A stretch of DNA of 64,000 bases. Origin: Sulfitobacter sp. DFL-14 (GTDB lineage: Bacteria; Pseudomonadota; Alphaproteobacteria; Rhodobacterales; Rhodobacteraceae). The notes below the pieces were generated by a model that saw only the letters and a program-made list of their open reading frames with translations, was not told the origin of the DNA and made no database searches. Shown here in pieces: positions 45,057-54,853 of this stretch (the first letter of the stretch is position 1; each line of letters opens with the position of its first letter). Location of the stretch: positions 938,020-1,002,019 of the forward strand of contig NZ_QBFD01000046.1 in the NCBI RefSeq assembly GCF_003335585.1, written 5' to 3'. The position numbers and the translations under genes are program-made.

Positions 45057-46289
45057 GTGGACAAGCCGAAGCAAGAACTGACAATCCACAGGGCAGAGTT
45101 TGTCGGACTGATCGCGATGATGTTCGCCTCCATCGCGTTTTCCATTGATGCGATGCTGCCCGCGCTGCCGGAAATCTCGCGCGAACTGTCACCGGAACTT
45201 GCGCATCGTGCGCCGCTGATCCTGACCGCCTTTGTCTTTGGCATGGGGGCGGGCACATTGGTGACCGGCGCGCTTTCGGATGCCTTTGGCCGTCGTCCGG
45301 TGATCTTTGGCGGTGTGGTGCTTTATATAATCGGCGCAATGGCGGCCTGGGCCAGCCAGTCGCTTGAGGCGATGCTTGTCGCGCGGGTGTTTCAGGGATT
45401 GGGCGCCGCCGGCCCCCGCGTGGTGGCGATTGCCGTGGTCCGCGATCTTTTCTCGGGCCGGGATATGGCCAAGATCGTCTCTTTCATCATGCTGGTCTTT
45501 ACCCTGGTGCCGGCGCTGGCCCCGATCATGGGATCGCTGATCATCGAATTGTCGGACTGGCGCGGCATCTACCTGGCCTTTGTCGCATTCTCGGCCATCA
45601 GCGTGATCTGGATGGCAATCCGCCTGCCAGAGACCTTGCGGACCGAAGATCGCCGCCCCCTGCGGCTGCGCCTCTTGCTCGATGCCATCCGCGAGATCAT
45701 GACACATCGCACGGTGCGGCTGGCGATCATTGTTCAGGTCATGGCGATGGCCATGTTTTTTTGCACCCTGATGCTGATCCAGCCGGTCTATGCCCAGGTC
45801 TATGGCCGGGCAGAGACCTTCCCCTATTGGTTCGGCGCCGTGGCCGTGATCGCGGGCACATCCAGCATCCTGAACGCGCTGCTGGTCGAACGTCTGGGCA
45901 TGCGGCGGCTGGTCAGGCTGACGTTGTTCGGACAGATCCTGCTGTCCGGGTTCATGTATTTCTCCGGCCTTGCCAGCGCCGGCGGCGTGCTGGGGTTCGG
46001 GGCCTTCCTGTTCTGGCAATTGTGTCTCTTCGCCCAGGTCGGGCTGACGCTTGGCAACCTCAATGCCATCGCGATGGAGCCGATGGGCCATATGGCGGGC
46101 ATGGCGGCCTCTGTCATTGGCTCGATATCGACCATTCTGGCGGCGCTGATCGCCTCGCCCGTTGCCCTGATGTTTGCCGACGATGTGTCGCTGCTCTTCG
46201 GTTCCGTCTTGCTCATGGCCTGCGCGGCCTGGGGTCTGATGCTGATGCTGACACGCACCGAAGCGGACCTCGCCGCCCCGGCGGAGTAA
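45057..46289 (+). CDS. Bcr/CflA-family MFS drug-efflux transporter
   Basis: 410 aa with 12 membrane segments. Bcr/CflA signatures are SIDAMLPALPEIS in helix 1 and the loop 2-3 motif GALSDAFGRRPVIFGG, with ARVFQGLGAAGPRVVAIAVVRDLF in helix 5. The GTG at 45057 has GGAG 8 nt upstream and gives the normal length; a longer frame starts at 44994. Exports small drugs by proton antiport. Confidence 0.9.
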   Translation: MDKPKQELTIHRAEFVGLIAMMFASIAFSIDAMLPALPEISRELSPELAHRAPLILTAFVFGMGAGTLVTGALSDAFGRRPVIFGGVVLYIIGAMAAWASQSLEAMLVARVFQGLGAAGPRVVAIAVVRDLFSGRDMAKIVSFIMLVFTLVPALAPIMGSLIIELSDWRGIYLAFVAFSAISVIWMAIRLPETLRTEDRRPLRLRLLLDAIREIMTHRTVRLAIIVQVMAMAMFFCTLMLIQPVYAQVYGRAETFPYWFGAVAVIAGTSSILNALLVERLGMRRLVRLTLFGQILLSGFMYFSGLASAGGVLGFGAFLFWQLCLFAQVGLTLGNLNAIAMEPMGHMAGMAASVIGSISTILAALIASPVALMFADDVSLLFGSVLLMACAAWGLMLMLTRTEADLAAPAE

Positions 46290-46333
46290 CCCGCTGGGCG
46301 TGAAGACCGGGGCACTTGCCGCTGCGCCTTGGG

Positions 46334-49300
46334 TCAGGACACCTTTTTGACCTTCTTTTCCTTGGCAATCACATGCTCTGCAAGGTCACGGGCGATGGCA
46401 AAGGCGCCCTTGATCTTGTCGGCTTCGGATTTCCAGTCGCGGCGCACGACAATCTTGTTGTCCTTGACGCGTGCCAGCCCGCGCTGGTCCTGGATAAAGG
46501 CCACCAGCCCCTCGGGTGAAGCGAACTTGTCGTTGTGGAACTGGATTGTCGCCCCCTTCGGGCCACCGTCCAGCTTGGCGATCCCGGCGCGTTTGCACAT
46601 CGCCTTGATCCGCACCACCAGCATCAGCGTGTTGACCTCGCGCGGCAGCTTGCCGAACCGGTCGATCAGCTCGGCGGCGAAACCTTCCAGCTCCACCTTG
46701 GTGCTCAGCCCGGACAACCGGCGGTAAAGCCCCAGCCGCACGTCGAGGTCCGGCACGAAATCCTCCGGGATCAGCACCGGCACGCCGAGGTTGATCTGCG
46801 GGGCCCATTGCTCGTCCGCTTCCGACAGCCCCTCCATCTCGCCTGCCTTGATCTTGGCAATCGCCTCTTCCAGCATGGATTGATAAAGTTCGAACCCCAC
46901 ATCGCGCATCTGGCCGGATTGCTCCTCGCCCAGCAGGTTGCCCGCCCCGCGAATGTCCAGATCCTGGCTGGCCAGCGTGAACCCCGCCCCCAGCGTATCG
47001 AGCGAACCCAGCACCCGCAGACGTTTCTCTGCCGATGCCGTCAGCCTGGCGCGCGGTTTCGTGGTCAGATAGGCATAGGCGCGGGTCTTGGAGCGCCCGA
47101 CCCGCCCCCGGATCTGGTAGAGTTGTGCCAGACCGAACATGTCGGCACGGTGCACGATCATCGTGTTTGCGGTGGGAATATCCAGCCCGGATTCCACGAT
47201 GGTCGTGGCCAGCAGGATGTCGAACTTGCCATCGTAAAAGGCGTTCATCCGGTCATCCAGCTCGCCCGCCGCCATCTGGCCATGAGCGACCACGTAAGTA
47301 AGTTCCGGCAGTTGTTCCTTGAGAAAGGCTTCGATCTCGGGCAGGTCCGACACCCGCGGCACCACATAGAACGACTGCCCCCCGCGGTAATGTTCGCGCA
47401 GCAATGCCTCGCGCAGGGTGACCATGTCGAATTCGCTGACATAGGTGCGGATCGCCAGCCGGTCGACGGGCGGCGTGCCGATGATCGACAGGTCGCGCAC
47501 CCCCGTCAGCGACAGCTGCAGCGTGCGCGGGATCGGCGTGGCGGTCAGGGTCAGTACGTGAATATCCGTGCGCAGCGCCTTCAGCCGTTCCTTGTGGGTG
47601 ACGCCGAAATGCTGTTCCTCGTCGATGATCAGCAGCCCGAGGTTCTGGAACTTGATGCCCTTGGCCAGCAGCGCATGGGTGCCGATCACGATGTCGCAGG
47701 TGCCCTTGGCCATGCCGTCACGGGTCAGCGCCGCCTCCTTCGCCGACACAAACCGGCTGAGGGTGCGCACCTGGATCGGGAAGCCCCGGAAACGTTCGGA
47801 GAATGACTTGTAGTGCTGGCGCGCCAGCAGCGTCGTGGGGGCAATGACCGCCACCTGCACGCCGCTCATCGCCGCGACAAAGGCCGCGCGCATCGCCACC
47901 TCGGTCTTGCCAAAGCCGACATCGCCGCAGACCAGCCGGTCCATCGGGTTGCCGCTGGTCATGTCGTCCACGACATCCGTGATCGCGCGCAGCTGGTCGT
48001 CGGTCTCCGTATAGGGGAAACGCGCCGCGAAGGCGTCCCAGGCGCCCACAGGGGGTTCCAGCACCGGCGCCTTGCGCAAGGCGCGTTCCGCCGCGATGCG
48101 GATCAGCTTGTCTGCCATCTCGCGGATGCGTTCCTTGAGCTTGGCCTTCTTGGACTGCCAGGCGCCGCCGCCCAGCTTGTCCAGCAGCCCCTCCTCGTGG
48201 CCGTATTTCGACAGCAGTTCGATGTTTTCGACCGGCAGGTAGAGCTTTGATCCTTCGGCATATTCCAGCAGCAGGCATTCATGCGCGGCCCCGGCGGCGG
48301 TGATCACCTCCATGCCCTGATAGCGCCCGATGCCGTGGTCCACATGGACGATCAGATCACCGGGCGTCAGGCTTTGCGCCTCGGTCAGGAAATTCTCCGC
48401 CCGGCGCTTGCGGCGCGGCGCGCGGATCAGCCGGTCGCCCAGCACATCCTGCTCGGAAATCACCGTGATGCGGCCCTGTGGTCCCGCTGCTTCCCATGGC
48501 GCCTCGAACCCGGATTCCAGCGCCCAGACCGCCAGATGCAGGCCGCGCTTGCCGATGCGGGTGGCATTCCTGACCGGGATCGCCTCTGCCAGGCCCTCGT
48601 CCTCGATCAGCCCGGTCAGACGTTCACGCGCGCCTTCGGAATAGCTCGCGATCAGCACCGGGCCTTCGGCCATCTTGCGGCGGATATGATCCGCCAGCGC
48701 GCCAAACAGGCTGATCGCTTCCTGCTGCCGCTCCGGCGCAAAGCTGCGCCCGATCCGCGCGCCTGCATCCAGCACGCCAGGCCCGGTGGGTTGCGGCAGC
48801 GGCATGAACTGGATCACCCGGTGGTCCTGCGTCGCCAGCAGCCAGGCCTCGTCGTCCAGATAGAGCCCTTCGGGCGGCGCGGGCTTGTAGACGCTGTCCA
48901 TCTTCGACCGGTTCGACATGGCGATGCGCCGGGTCTCGTATTGATCGGCGATGCTGTCCCAGCGGGCCAGCCGCGCCGGTGTCACCTGATCGTCCATCGT
49001 CACCGTGGCCTGCGGCAGATAGTCAAAAAGCGTCTCAAGGCTCTCGTGGAAGAAGGGCAGCCAATGCTCCGCGCCCTGATGCTTGCGCCCCGCGCTGATC
49101 GCCTCGTAAAGCGGATCATCCGTGCCCGCCGCGCCGAACTCGATCCGGTAGTTCTGGCGGAACCGGGTGATCGCGGCCTCGTCGAGGATGACCTCGCTCA
49201 CCGGGGCCAGTTCCACCACCTCCAGCTTGTCGGTGGTGCGCTGGGTCGCCGCATCGAAACGGCGCGCGCCGTCCAGCACATCGCCAAAGAAATCCAGCCG

Positions 49301-49816
49301 CACCGGGCCCAGATCACCCGGCGGATAGATGTCGATGATCCCGCCCCGGATGGCATAATCGCCCGGCTCGGTCACCGTGGGGCTTTGCACAAAGCCCATG
49401 CGCACCAGAAAGGCCCGCAGCGCGGCCTCGTCAATGCGGCTGCCGACCCGCGCGGAAAAGGCCGCCTCGCGCAGTACGCTGCGCGCAGGCACCCGCTGGG
49501 TTGCGGCGTTCAGCGTGGTCAGCAGGACAAATTTCTCGGGCATCCCGTGCACAAGGGCCGCCAGCGTCGCCATGCGCTGGGCACAGATGTCGGCATTGGG
49601 CGAAACCCGGTCATAAGGCAGGCAATCCCAGCCCGGAAAGGTGACCACCGGCATGTCCGGCGCGAAAAAGGCCAGCGCCGCCTGCATCGCCGCCATCCGC
49701 TTGTCATCGCGCGCGATGTGCAGCACCGGAGCGCCTTTGGCGACCTCCTCCAGCAGGGCCCGTGCGTCATGGCCTTCGGGCACGCCCGACAGCGTGATTT
49801 TGCTCTGCTTAACCAT
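46334..49816 (-). CDS. mfd: Transcription-repair coupling factor
   Basis: 1160 aa, standard length. UvrB-homology region at the N-terminus, CarD-like RNA-polymerase interaction domain (LTPGDLIVHVDHGIGRYQGME), then a RecG-like translocase with Walker A GDVGFGKTEV and DEEQHFG box. The TRCF C-terminal domain precedes the basic VIAKEKKVKKVS end. It removes stalled RNA polymerase and recruits UvrA to lesions. Confidence 0.97.
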   Translation of the reverse strand: MVKQSKITLSGVPEGHDARALLEEVAKGAPVLHIARDDKRMAAMQAALAFFAPDMPVVTFPGWDCLPYDRVSPNADICAQRMATLAALVHGMPEKFVLLTTLNAATQRVPARSVLREAAFSARVGSRIDEAALRAFLVRMGFVQSPTVTEPGDYAIRGGIIDIYPPGDLGPVRLDFFGDVLDGARRFDAATQRTTDKLEVVELAPVSEVILDEAAITRFRQNYRIEFGAAGTDDPLYEAISAGRKHQGAEHWLPFFHESLETLFDYLPQATVTMDDQVTPARLARWDSIADQYETRRIAMSNRSKMDSVYKPAPPEGLYLDDEAWLLATQDHRVIQFMPLPQPTGPGVLDAGARIGRSFAPERQQEAISLFGALADHIRRKMAEGPVLIASYSEGARERLTGLIEDEGLAEAIPVRNATRIGKRGLHLAVWALESGFEAPWEAAGPQGRITVISEQDVLGDRLIRAPRRKRRAENFLTEAQSLTPGDLIVHVDHGIGRYQGMEVITAAGAAHECLLLEYAEGSKLYLPVENIELLSKYGHEEGLLDKLGGGAWQSKKAKLKERIREMADKLIRIAAERALRKAPVLEPPVGAWDAFAARFPYTETDDQLRAITDVVDDMTSGNPMDRLVCGDVGFGKTEVAMRAAFVAAMSGVQVAVIAPTTLLARQHYKSFSERFRGFPIQVRTLSRFVSAKEAALTRDGMAKGTCDIVIGTHALLAKGIKFQNLGLLIIDEEQHFGVTHKERLKALRTDIHVLTLTATPIPRTLQLSLTGVRDLSIIGTPPVDRLAIRTYVSEFDMVTLREALLREHYRGGQSFYVVPRVSDLPEIEAFLKEQLPELTYVVAHGQMAAGELDDRMNAFYDGKFDILLATTIVESGLDIPTANTMIVHRADMFGLAQLYQIRGRVGRSKTRAYAYLTTKPRARLTASAEKRLRVLGSLDTLGAGFTLASQDLDIRGAGNLLGEEQSGQMRDVGFELYQSMLEEAIAKIKAGEMEGLSEADEQWAPQINLGVPVLIPEDFVPDLDVRLGLYRRLSGLSTKVELEGFAAELIDRFGKLPREVNTLMLVVRIKAMCKRAGIAKLDGGPKGATIQFHNDKFASPEGLVAFIQDQRGLARVKDNKIVVRRDWKSEADKIKGAFAIARDLAEHVIAKEKKVKKVS

Positions 49817-49847
49817 GTCGTTCCAATTGGCCCTGCGCAGGGCGCTG

Positions 49848-50375
49848 TCAACCGCCCAGAGGGCCGAGCGCCACGTTTTGATACATGCCCCAGATCGCAG
49901 TGACGAAAATCGACACCATGCCGATGATCTGGGTATAAAGCCGGTGCCGCGTCAGTCGCTTGCGCAGCCGCTCTCCGGCAGCACCTTCCGACTGGATCAG
50001 CCGCGCGGTGGACAGGCTGAGCACCCCGATCAGCGACAGCGGAAAGGCCAGAAGGAACACCGCCTGCGCGAATTCCATGCCATAGACGAAGCCCAGCAGA
50101 ACCAGCATGGTCAGCCCGAAACAGGCAAATCCCAAGATCCAGAGGCCCGAGACCTGCGCGATGAACAACAACCGGTTCACATTGATGCGCACCATGTCTT
50201 CCAGATCGACCTCGGCCTGATCGCCCTGACGGCGGGCCCGCAGCACCATGTCATAGGGCACGCCCAGCACCCAATGGCTGGCCGTCGACCAGGTCACCGC
50301 AAGTACAATCCAGAACCACAGGTTCGAAAAGGACCGCATGTCGATGAGTTCGAATAGGGTCTGATACCAATCCAA
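49848..50375 (-). CDS. Conserved Rhodobacteraceae membrane protein ('component of SufBCD complex')
   Basis: 175 aa with four hydrophobic segments. The N-terminus DWYQTLFELIDMRSFSNLWFWIVLAVTWSTASHWVLGVPYD is the conserved block of the family usually labelled component of SufBCD complex, although no suf genes are here and the label is not well supported. A TTG start at 50375 follows AGAGGA and gives the family length. Confidence 0.75.
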   Translation of the reverse strand: MDWYQTLFELIDMRSFSNLWFWIVLAVTWSTASHWVLGVPYDMVLRARRQGDQAEVDLEDMVRINVNRLLFIAQVSGLWILGFACFGLTMLVLLGFVYGMEFAQAVFLLAFPLSLIGVLSLSTARLIQSEGAAGERLRKRLTRHRLYTQIIGMVSIFVTAIWGMYQNVALGPLGG

Positions 50376-50494
50376 GTCTTGTCCTCTGGACCACAAGTGC
50401 GCAGGTCATACCCAAGGCGCCGGGCAATTCCTACCCTTGAGAGCCCACTTTTTTCATGCCAAGCAATGGGTCTGGCAAACTGAGGTATTTTTGC

Positions 50495-51496
50495 ATGAAT
50501 CCCATCGTCGCCCCCTTCCCCGCCGCGCGCCTGCGCCGGACCCGTGTCAGCCCCGCCGTGCGCGCGCTGGTGCGCGAAAACGCACTTGAAGTGGGTGATC
50601 TGATCTGGCCGGTCTTCGTGCGCGCAGGCGAAGGCATAGAGGAACCGGTGCCCTCGATGCCCGGTGTCATGCGCCGGTCGGTCGACAAGATCGTCGAGGC
50701 CGCGGCAGAGGCCGATGCCCTGGGGATCGGGGCGATGTGCATCTTTCCCTATACCGGCCTCGAAGAACGGACAGAGGATTGCACCGGCGCCTGGGACCCG
50801 CAGAACCACGCCAACCGCGCGATTGCCGCGATCAAGGCAAAGTTTCCGCAGATGGCGGTGATGACCGACGTGGCGCTGGACACCTACAACATCAATGGCC
50901 ACGACGGTTTCGTCGAGGATGGCATCATCGTCAACGACCGCACGGTCGAGGCGCTGGTCAGGATGGCGCTGGCCCAGGCCGAAGCGGGGGCCGACATCAT
51001 CGGTCCCTCCGACATGATGGACGGCCGCATCGGCGCGATCCGCGGCGCGCTGGAATCGGGCGGGCATTCCGACGTCATGATCCTCAGCTATGCCGCGAAA
51101 TATGCCTCTGCCTACTACGGCCCCTTCCGGGACGCTGTGGGGGCCTCCGGCGCGCTGACCGGGGACAAGAAGACCTATCAGATGGACCCCAGCAATGCCG
51201 ACGAGGCGCTGCGCCTGGTGGCGCGCGATCTGGCCGAGGGTGCGGATATGGTCATGGTCAAACCCGGCCAGCCCTATCTGGACATCTGCCGAAGGGTGAA
51301 AGACAGTTTTGGCGCGCCGACATTCGCCTATCAGGTGTCGGGCGAATTCGCGATGATCAAGGCCGCCGCACAGAACGGCTGGATCGACGAAGAACGGGTG
51401 ATGATGGAAAGCCTGATGGGGTTCAAACGCGCGGGCTGCGACGGCGTGCTGACCTATTTCGCCCCCGCCGCCGCGCGCCTGCTGAACGGCGGCTGA
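50495..51496 (+). CDS. hemB: Delta-aminolevulinic acid dehydratase (porphobilinogen synthase)
   Basis: 334 aa. It condenses two 5-aminolevulinates to porphobilinogen. Active-site lysines are in SYAAKYASAYYGPFRDA and MVKPGQPYLDI. The metal site reads DVALDTYNINGHDG, lacking the zinc-binding cysteines, so this is the Mg2+/metal-independent type usual in alphaproteobacteria. The start at ATG 50495 follows GAGG. Confidence 0.96.
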   Translation: MNPIVAPFPAARLRRTRVSPAVRALVRENALEVGDLIWPVFVRAGEGIEEPVPSMPGVMRRSVDKIVEAAAEADALGIGAMCIFPYTGLEERTEDCTGAWDPQNHANRAIAAIKAKFPQMAVMTDVALDTYNINGHDGFVEDGIIVNDRTVEALVRMALAQAEAGADIIGPSDMMDGRIGAIRGALESGGHSDVMILSYAAKYASAYYGPFRDAVGASGALTGDKKTYQMDPSNADEALRLVARDLAEGADMVMVKPGQPYLDICRRVKDSFGAPTFAYQVSGEFAMIKAAAQNGWIDEERVMMESLMGFKRAGCDGVLTYFAPAAARLLNGG

Positions 51497-51896
51497 CGCC
51501 CGGCCGAACATCCGCGGCCCTGTGGAACTGCCGGACCCGGGCGGGCTGCACAATCAGCCATGACCTGACAAAATCTGCTGCGGACGGGTCCGCCGCTGCA
51601 GGATCACATCGCCTCAGGACCGCATCCGTGACCTGACAGATTTTCCCGCATTACGGGTAAGAATCACTGCATTTCCATATTCCAACGCGACGGGCAGATG
51701 GGCCGCCCGGCAAACAGGCGGCCAGAACACACGAAAACCCTGTAAAAAATTCAACAAAACACTTTTCAGACATAAATCAGCCCACAGTTAGACACGATTT
51801 CAGTCATTACTCAACCTATAGGTTAGTCAGTGCGGGCGGCCACAGATTCCCGCACCGGTCGTATTGTGTGTTTCTTGGTGTTGCGCGGAGGGTCGC
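51497..51896. other. 400-bp intergenic region with repeats
   Basis: TGACCTGACA occurs twice as a direct repeat (51561-51570 and 51629-51638), each followed by an AT-rich AATCT/GATTTT element. A hemB terminator candidate GCGGAC-GG-GTCCGC lies at 51580-51593. AACCTATAGGTT, a perfect 12-bp palindrome (51813-51824), lies 73 bp before the kinase start and may be an operator. No gene seen. Confidence 0.45.
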
Positions 51897-53762
51897 GTGT
51901 CGAATATTGCGAAGATAAGGCCTGACGTGATGGTTGAACACGAGTTGTTGGCACAGGCGATTGCCACTGCGGAGATCGCGGTGATCGTACTGGATCACAA
52001 AGGCGAGGTTCTGATCAGCAATCCTGCCGCATGCACCCTGCTGGGATATGAGCCCGGCCAGCTGACCGGCATGGACATCTCAACCGTTCTGCCGGGCCTC
52101 GACAGCGCCGCCCTGGACGCCCGGATCGCACCACCCGCCACCTCTGTCACATTGCATGACATCACGGGCACCCGCCGCGACAAGGAGCAGCGTCACTTCC
52201 TGGTGCATGTCACCGCTCGGAAGGACGCGGATGCACCTGCCCGTTATACCCTTGTCCTGCGCGACATCACCGAAGAACGCGCCCGTGAAGACGCCCGGAA
52301 CGCCGAATTGCTGCGCGCGCAGAATGCAATCAGCGGGGCCGGGATCGGGGTGTTCGAATTCGACGTGATCACGAAGGAGGCCCATGTCTCCGACATCTGG
52401 CGCGACCTGATGGAACTGCCCCGCGATGAGATCGTGGACGTTCAGAAGGAATGGCGCAGCCGGGTCCACCCCGATGACCTGAACGCCGCAGATGCCCCCA
52501 TGCGCAGGCTCGCAAAAGGTCTGGAAAGCCGGAGCAGCAATGAATTCCGGCTGTTCAACCGCGACCGCAGCGCAATGCGCTGGATACGCACCGATCTTTC
52601 CGTGGCCCAGCGGGACGCACAGGGAAACCCGACCCGGATCGTCGGCGCCCAGGTCGATGTGACCGACCGCAAGAGGACGGAACTGGCCCTGCGCAAAAGC
52701 ATGAAGCAGTTCCAGTCGGCCTTTGACAACGCGCCGATCGGCAAGGCGATCATGGCGCTGGACGGCAAGCTGCTGAAGGTGAACCCGGCTTTCTGCACCT
52801 TTGTCGGTCACGACAAATCGGCGCTGAAGGGCAAGGGATTCCCGATGATCCTGCACCCTGATGAAATCGCGGAAAACATGCTGGAACTGGAGCGGCTGAA
52901 AGACGGCTACCTGTGCTATCAACAGACCGAAAAGCGTTTCCTGCACAGAAGCGGCCAGGTGATCTGGGGCCTGCTCAGCATCGCTGCCGTCCGCGACGAG
53001 GATGGCGAGGCCGTGCAATTCATTGCCCAGGTCGTCAATGTATCCGAACAGCACCGCCTGCAGGACCTGAAAAGCGAATTCGTCGCCACTGTCAGCCACG
53101 AGCTGCGCACGCCGCTGACCTCGATCCTGGGCGCGCTCAAGCTGTTTCAGGCGCAGGCCGCAGATCAGGACCTGCCAAAACCGATGAGACGCCTGCTGGA
53201 GATATCGCTTCAGAACGCCGATCGGCTGGGGATGCTTGTCGGCGACATACTTGATTTCGAAAGGTTCTCGAAAGGCGATCTGGACATTGAAACCGGCGAT
53301 CACGATCTGGGCGGGCTGATCGCAACAGCGGTCGAAGAGAACCGATCGCTTGCCAAAAGCTACCGGGTCACCATCACCACGAAACTGGACGCAGGGCCGC
53401 TGCTGTGCCAGGTCGATCCGGCGCGGATCTGCCAGATCATGACAAACCTGCTGTCGAATGCCGCGAAATTCGCCGATAACGAGACAATCGTCGAAGTGAT
53501 CATGGACCGCAGGGACGATATGGCGCGGGTTGTGGTGCGCAACCGCGGACGCGGCATTCCCGAGGCATTCCGCCCCACCATCTTCCGGCCCTTCGCGCAG
53601 GCCGCCCCCACCCTGACACGCGACCATGGCGGCACCGGTCTGGGCCTGAGCATCTGCAAGCAGATCGTGGAGTATCTGGGCGGCGAGATCGGCTTTGTCA
53701 GCGTGCCCGGCGACTTCACCGACTTCTGGTTCACCCTGCCACTCTCCCGATCCCAGCAATAA
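51897..53762 (+). CDS. Multi-PAS sensor histidine kinase
   Basis: 621 aa, soluble, without membrane segments. Three PAS domains (about 15-125, 140-258, 265-385) precede HisKA with phospho-acceptor His401 (VSHELRTPLTSI) and a HATPase with NLLSNAAKF and GTGLGLSICKQ. The G1 box reads NRGRG at 549-553 where DxGxG is usual, so the adenine-contacting Asp is Asn. No receiver domain. The GTG start has GGAGGG 6 nt upstream. No response regulator is adjacent, so the partner is unknown. Confidence 0.88.
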   Translation: MSNIAKIRPDVMVEHELLAQAIATAEIAVIVLDHKGEVLISNPAACTLLGYEPGQLTGMDISTVLPGLDSAALDARIAPPATSVTLHDITGTRRDKEQRHFLVHVTARKDADAPARYTLVLRDITEERAREDARNAELLRAQNAISGAGIGVFEFDVITKEAHVSDIWRDLMELPRDEIVDVQKEWRSRVHPDDLNAADAPMRRLAKGLESRSSNEFRLFNRDRSAMRWIRTDLSVAQRDAQGNPTRIVGAQVDVTDRKRTELALRKSMKQFQSAFDNAPIGKAIMALDGKLLKVNPAFCTFVGHDKSALKGKGFPMILHPDEIAENMLELERLKDGYLCYQQTEKRFLHRSGQVIWGLLSIAAVRDEDGEAVQFIAQVVNVSEQHRLQDLKSEFVATVSHELRTPLTSILGALKLFQAQAADQDLPKPMRRLLEISLQNADRLGMLVGDILDFERFSKGDLDIETGDHDLGGLIATAVEENRSLAKSYRVTITTKLDAGPLLCQVDPARICQIMTNLLSNAAKFADNETIVEVIMDRRDDMARVVVRNRGRGIPEAFRPTIFRPFAQAAPTLTRDHGGTGLGLSICKQIVEYLGGEIGFVSVPGDFTDFWFTLPLSRSQQ

Positions 53763-53864
53763 TTCGCCCAAAAGCCCAAAGGGCATGACATCCTGCGGAA
53801 TTATGCTTAAAGTTGCCGCAAGTCGGACCAACCGGCATCAGGCAACTTTTACGGGCAGAAAAAC

Positions 53865-54431
53865 ATGAAAAACACTCAGATTTCGCGGCGGGCGTTTACC
53901 TTTGGTGCGCTGGCGGCAACTCCTGTACTCGCGGCATGCGGCAACGGTGTGGGCGGACGTGGCAGCGGCACCATCGACGCGCGCGTGCGCGCGACACTGG
54001 AAGAAATGTACCGCAGCTATCCCAACACCCGCAGCCTTGCGGAAAAGGCCAACGGCATGCTGGTGATGCCGCTGGTGACCGAAGCGGGCCTCGGCTTTGG
54101 CGGCGCCTATGGGCGCGGTGCCCTGCTGATCGACAATGTGACGGTGGATTACTATTCCGTCGTCAAGGGATCGGGCGGCCTGCAGATCGGCGCGCAGCAA
54201 TATGCGCATGTGCTGTTCTTCATGACCCAGGCAGCATTGACCGAATTCCGCCGCTCCCCCGGCTGGGCTGCGGGTGCCGATGTGGAATACGTGATTTCGG
54301 ACAAGGGCGACAGCGTGTCTGCCGATACCACGACGGTCCTGACTCCGGTTCTGGCAGCGGTCTTTGGCCGCGCCGGTCTGCGCATCGGTGCCACGCTGGA
54401 AGGCACCAAATATACGCGCATCATTCCGTAA
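53865..54431 (+). CDS. SYLF/Ysc84-domain lipoprotein with Tat-like signal
   Basis: 188 aa. The N-terminus SRRAFTFGALAATPVLAAC combines a twin-arginine motif with a lipobox (LAAC), predicting a Tat-exported lipoprotein. The rest is a SYLF (lipid-binding) domain with GLGFGGAYGRGALL, VKGSGGLQIGAQQYAHVLFF and VSADTTTVLTPVLAAVFGRAGL. Probably anchored in the envelope and binds phosphoinositide-like or other lipids. Confidence 0.85.
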   Translation: MKNTQISRRAFTFGALAATPVLAACGNGVGGRGSGTIDARVRATLEEMYRSYPNTRSLAEKANGMLVMPLVTEAGLGFGGAYGRGALLIDNVTVDYYSVVKGSGGLQIGAQQYAHVLFFMTQAALTEFRRSPGWAAGADVEYVISDKGDSVSADTTTVLTPVLAAVFGRAGLRIGATLEGTKYTRIIP

Positions 54432-54515
54432 ACCGGGTCAATTTCTGTTTATGTTGACTCTGCGCCGGGGCGACACCTAACCTCGGCGCATTCAACGACA
54501 GATTTGGAGCCAGGA

Positions 54516-54767
54516 ATGATCAGAACAACAGCAATTATCGCCACTGCCCTCACCCTTGGTCTGGGCGCCGCACCGGCATTGGCCGGAGATGCCGCATGGA
54601 CATATTCAGACGGCATGAAGCTCAAGATCAAATGCCGTTCCAGCGGATGCAAGGTCACCGCCAAGAAGCCGGGCGGCAGCTGGGTGCTGGTCGAGGAAGG
54701 CAAAGGCGGCAACGAGAACTTTCAGGTGCTCGAAGCCAAGTACAAAAAGGTCAAACCGGCGTATTGA
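54516..54767 (+). CDS. Small periplasmic hypothetical protein
   Basis: 83 aa with a signal peptide ending GAAPALA and a mature, very basic chain of about 63 residues with one CRSSGC motif that could form a tight disulfide. Ribosome-binding site GGAG plus AGGA precede ATG 54516. Family not recognised. The SYLF gene ends 84 nt upstream. Confidence 0.65.
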   Translation: MIRTTAIIATALTLGLGAAPALAGDAAWTYSDGMKLKIKCRSSGCKVTAKKPGGSWVLVEEGKGGNENFQVLEAKYKKVKPAY

Positions 54768-54830
54768 CCGCCGATTTACCTTAACGTCAACCTGTAACCA
54801 CCTGACAATATGATGTTAATTCAGGATTGA

Positions 54831-54852
54831 ACCTGCCCCATCCGGGGCAGGT
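54831..54852. terminator. Bidirectional terminator hairpin
   Basis: ACCTGCCCC-ATCC-GGGGCAGGT, a 9-bp perfect stem, lies between the convergent small protein gene and the minus-strand dehydrogenase gene, 1 nt before the latter's stop. Confidence 0.65.
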
Positions 54853-54853
54853 C

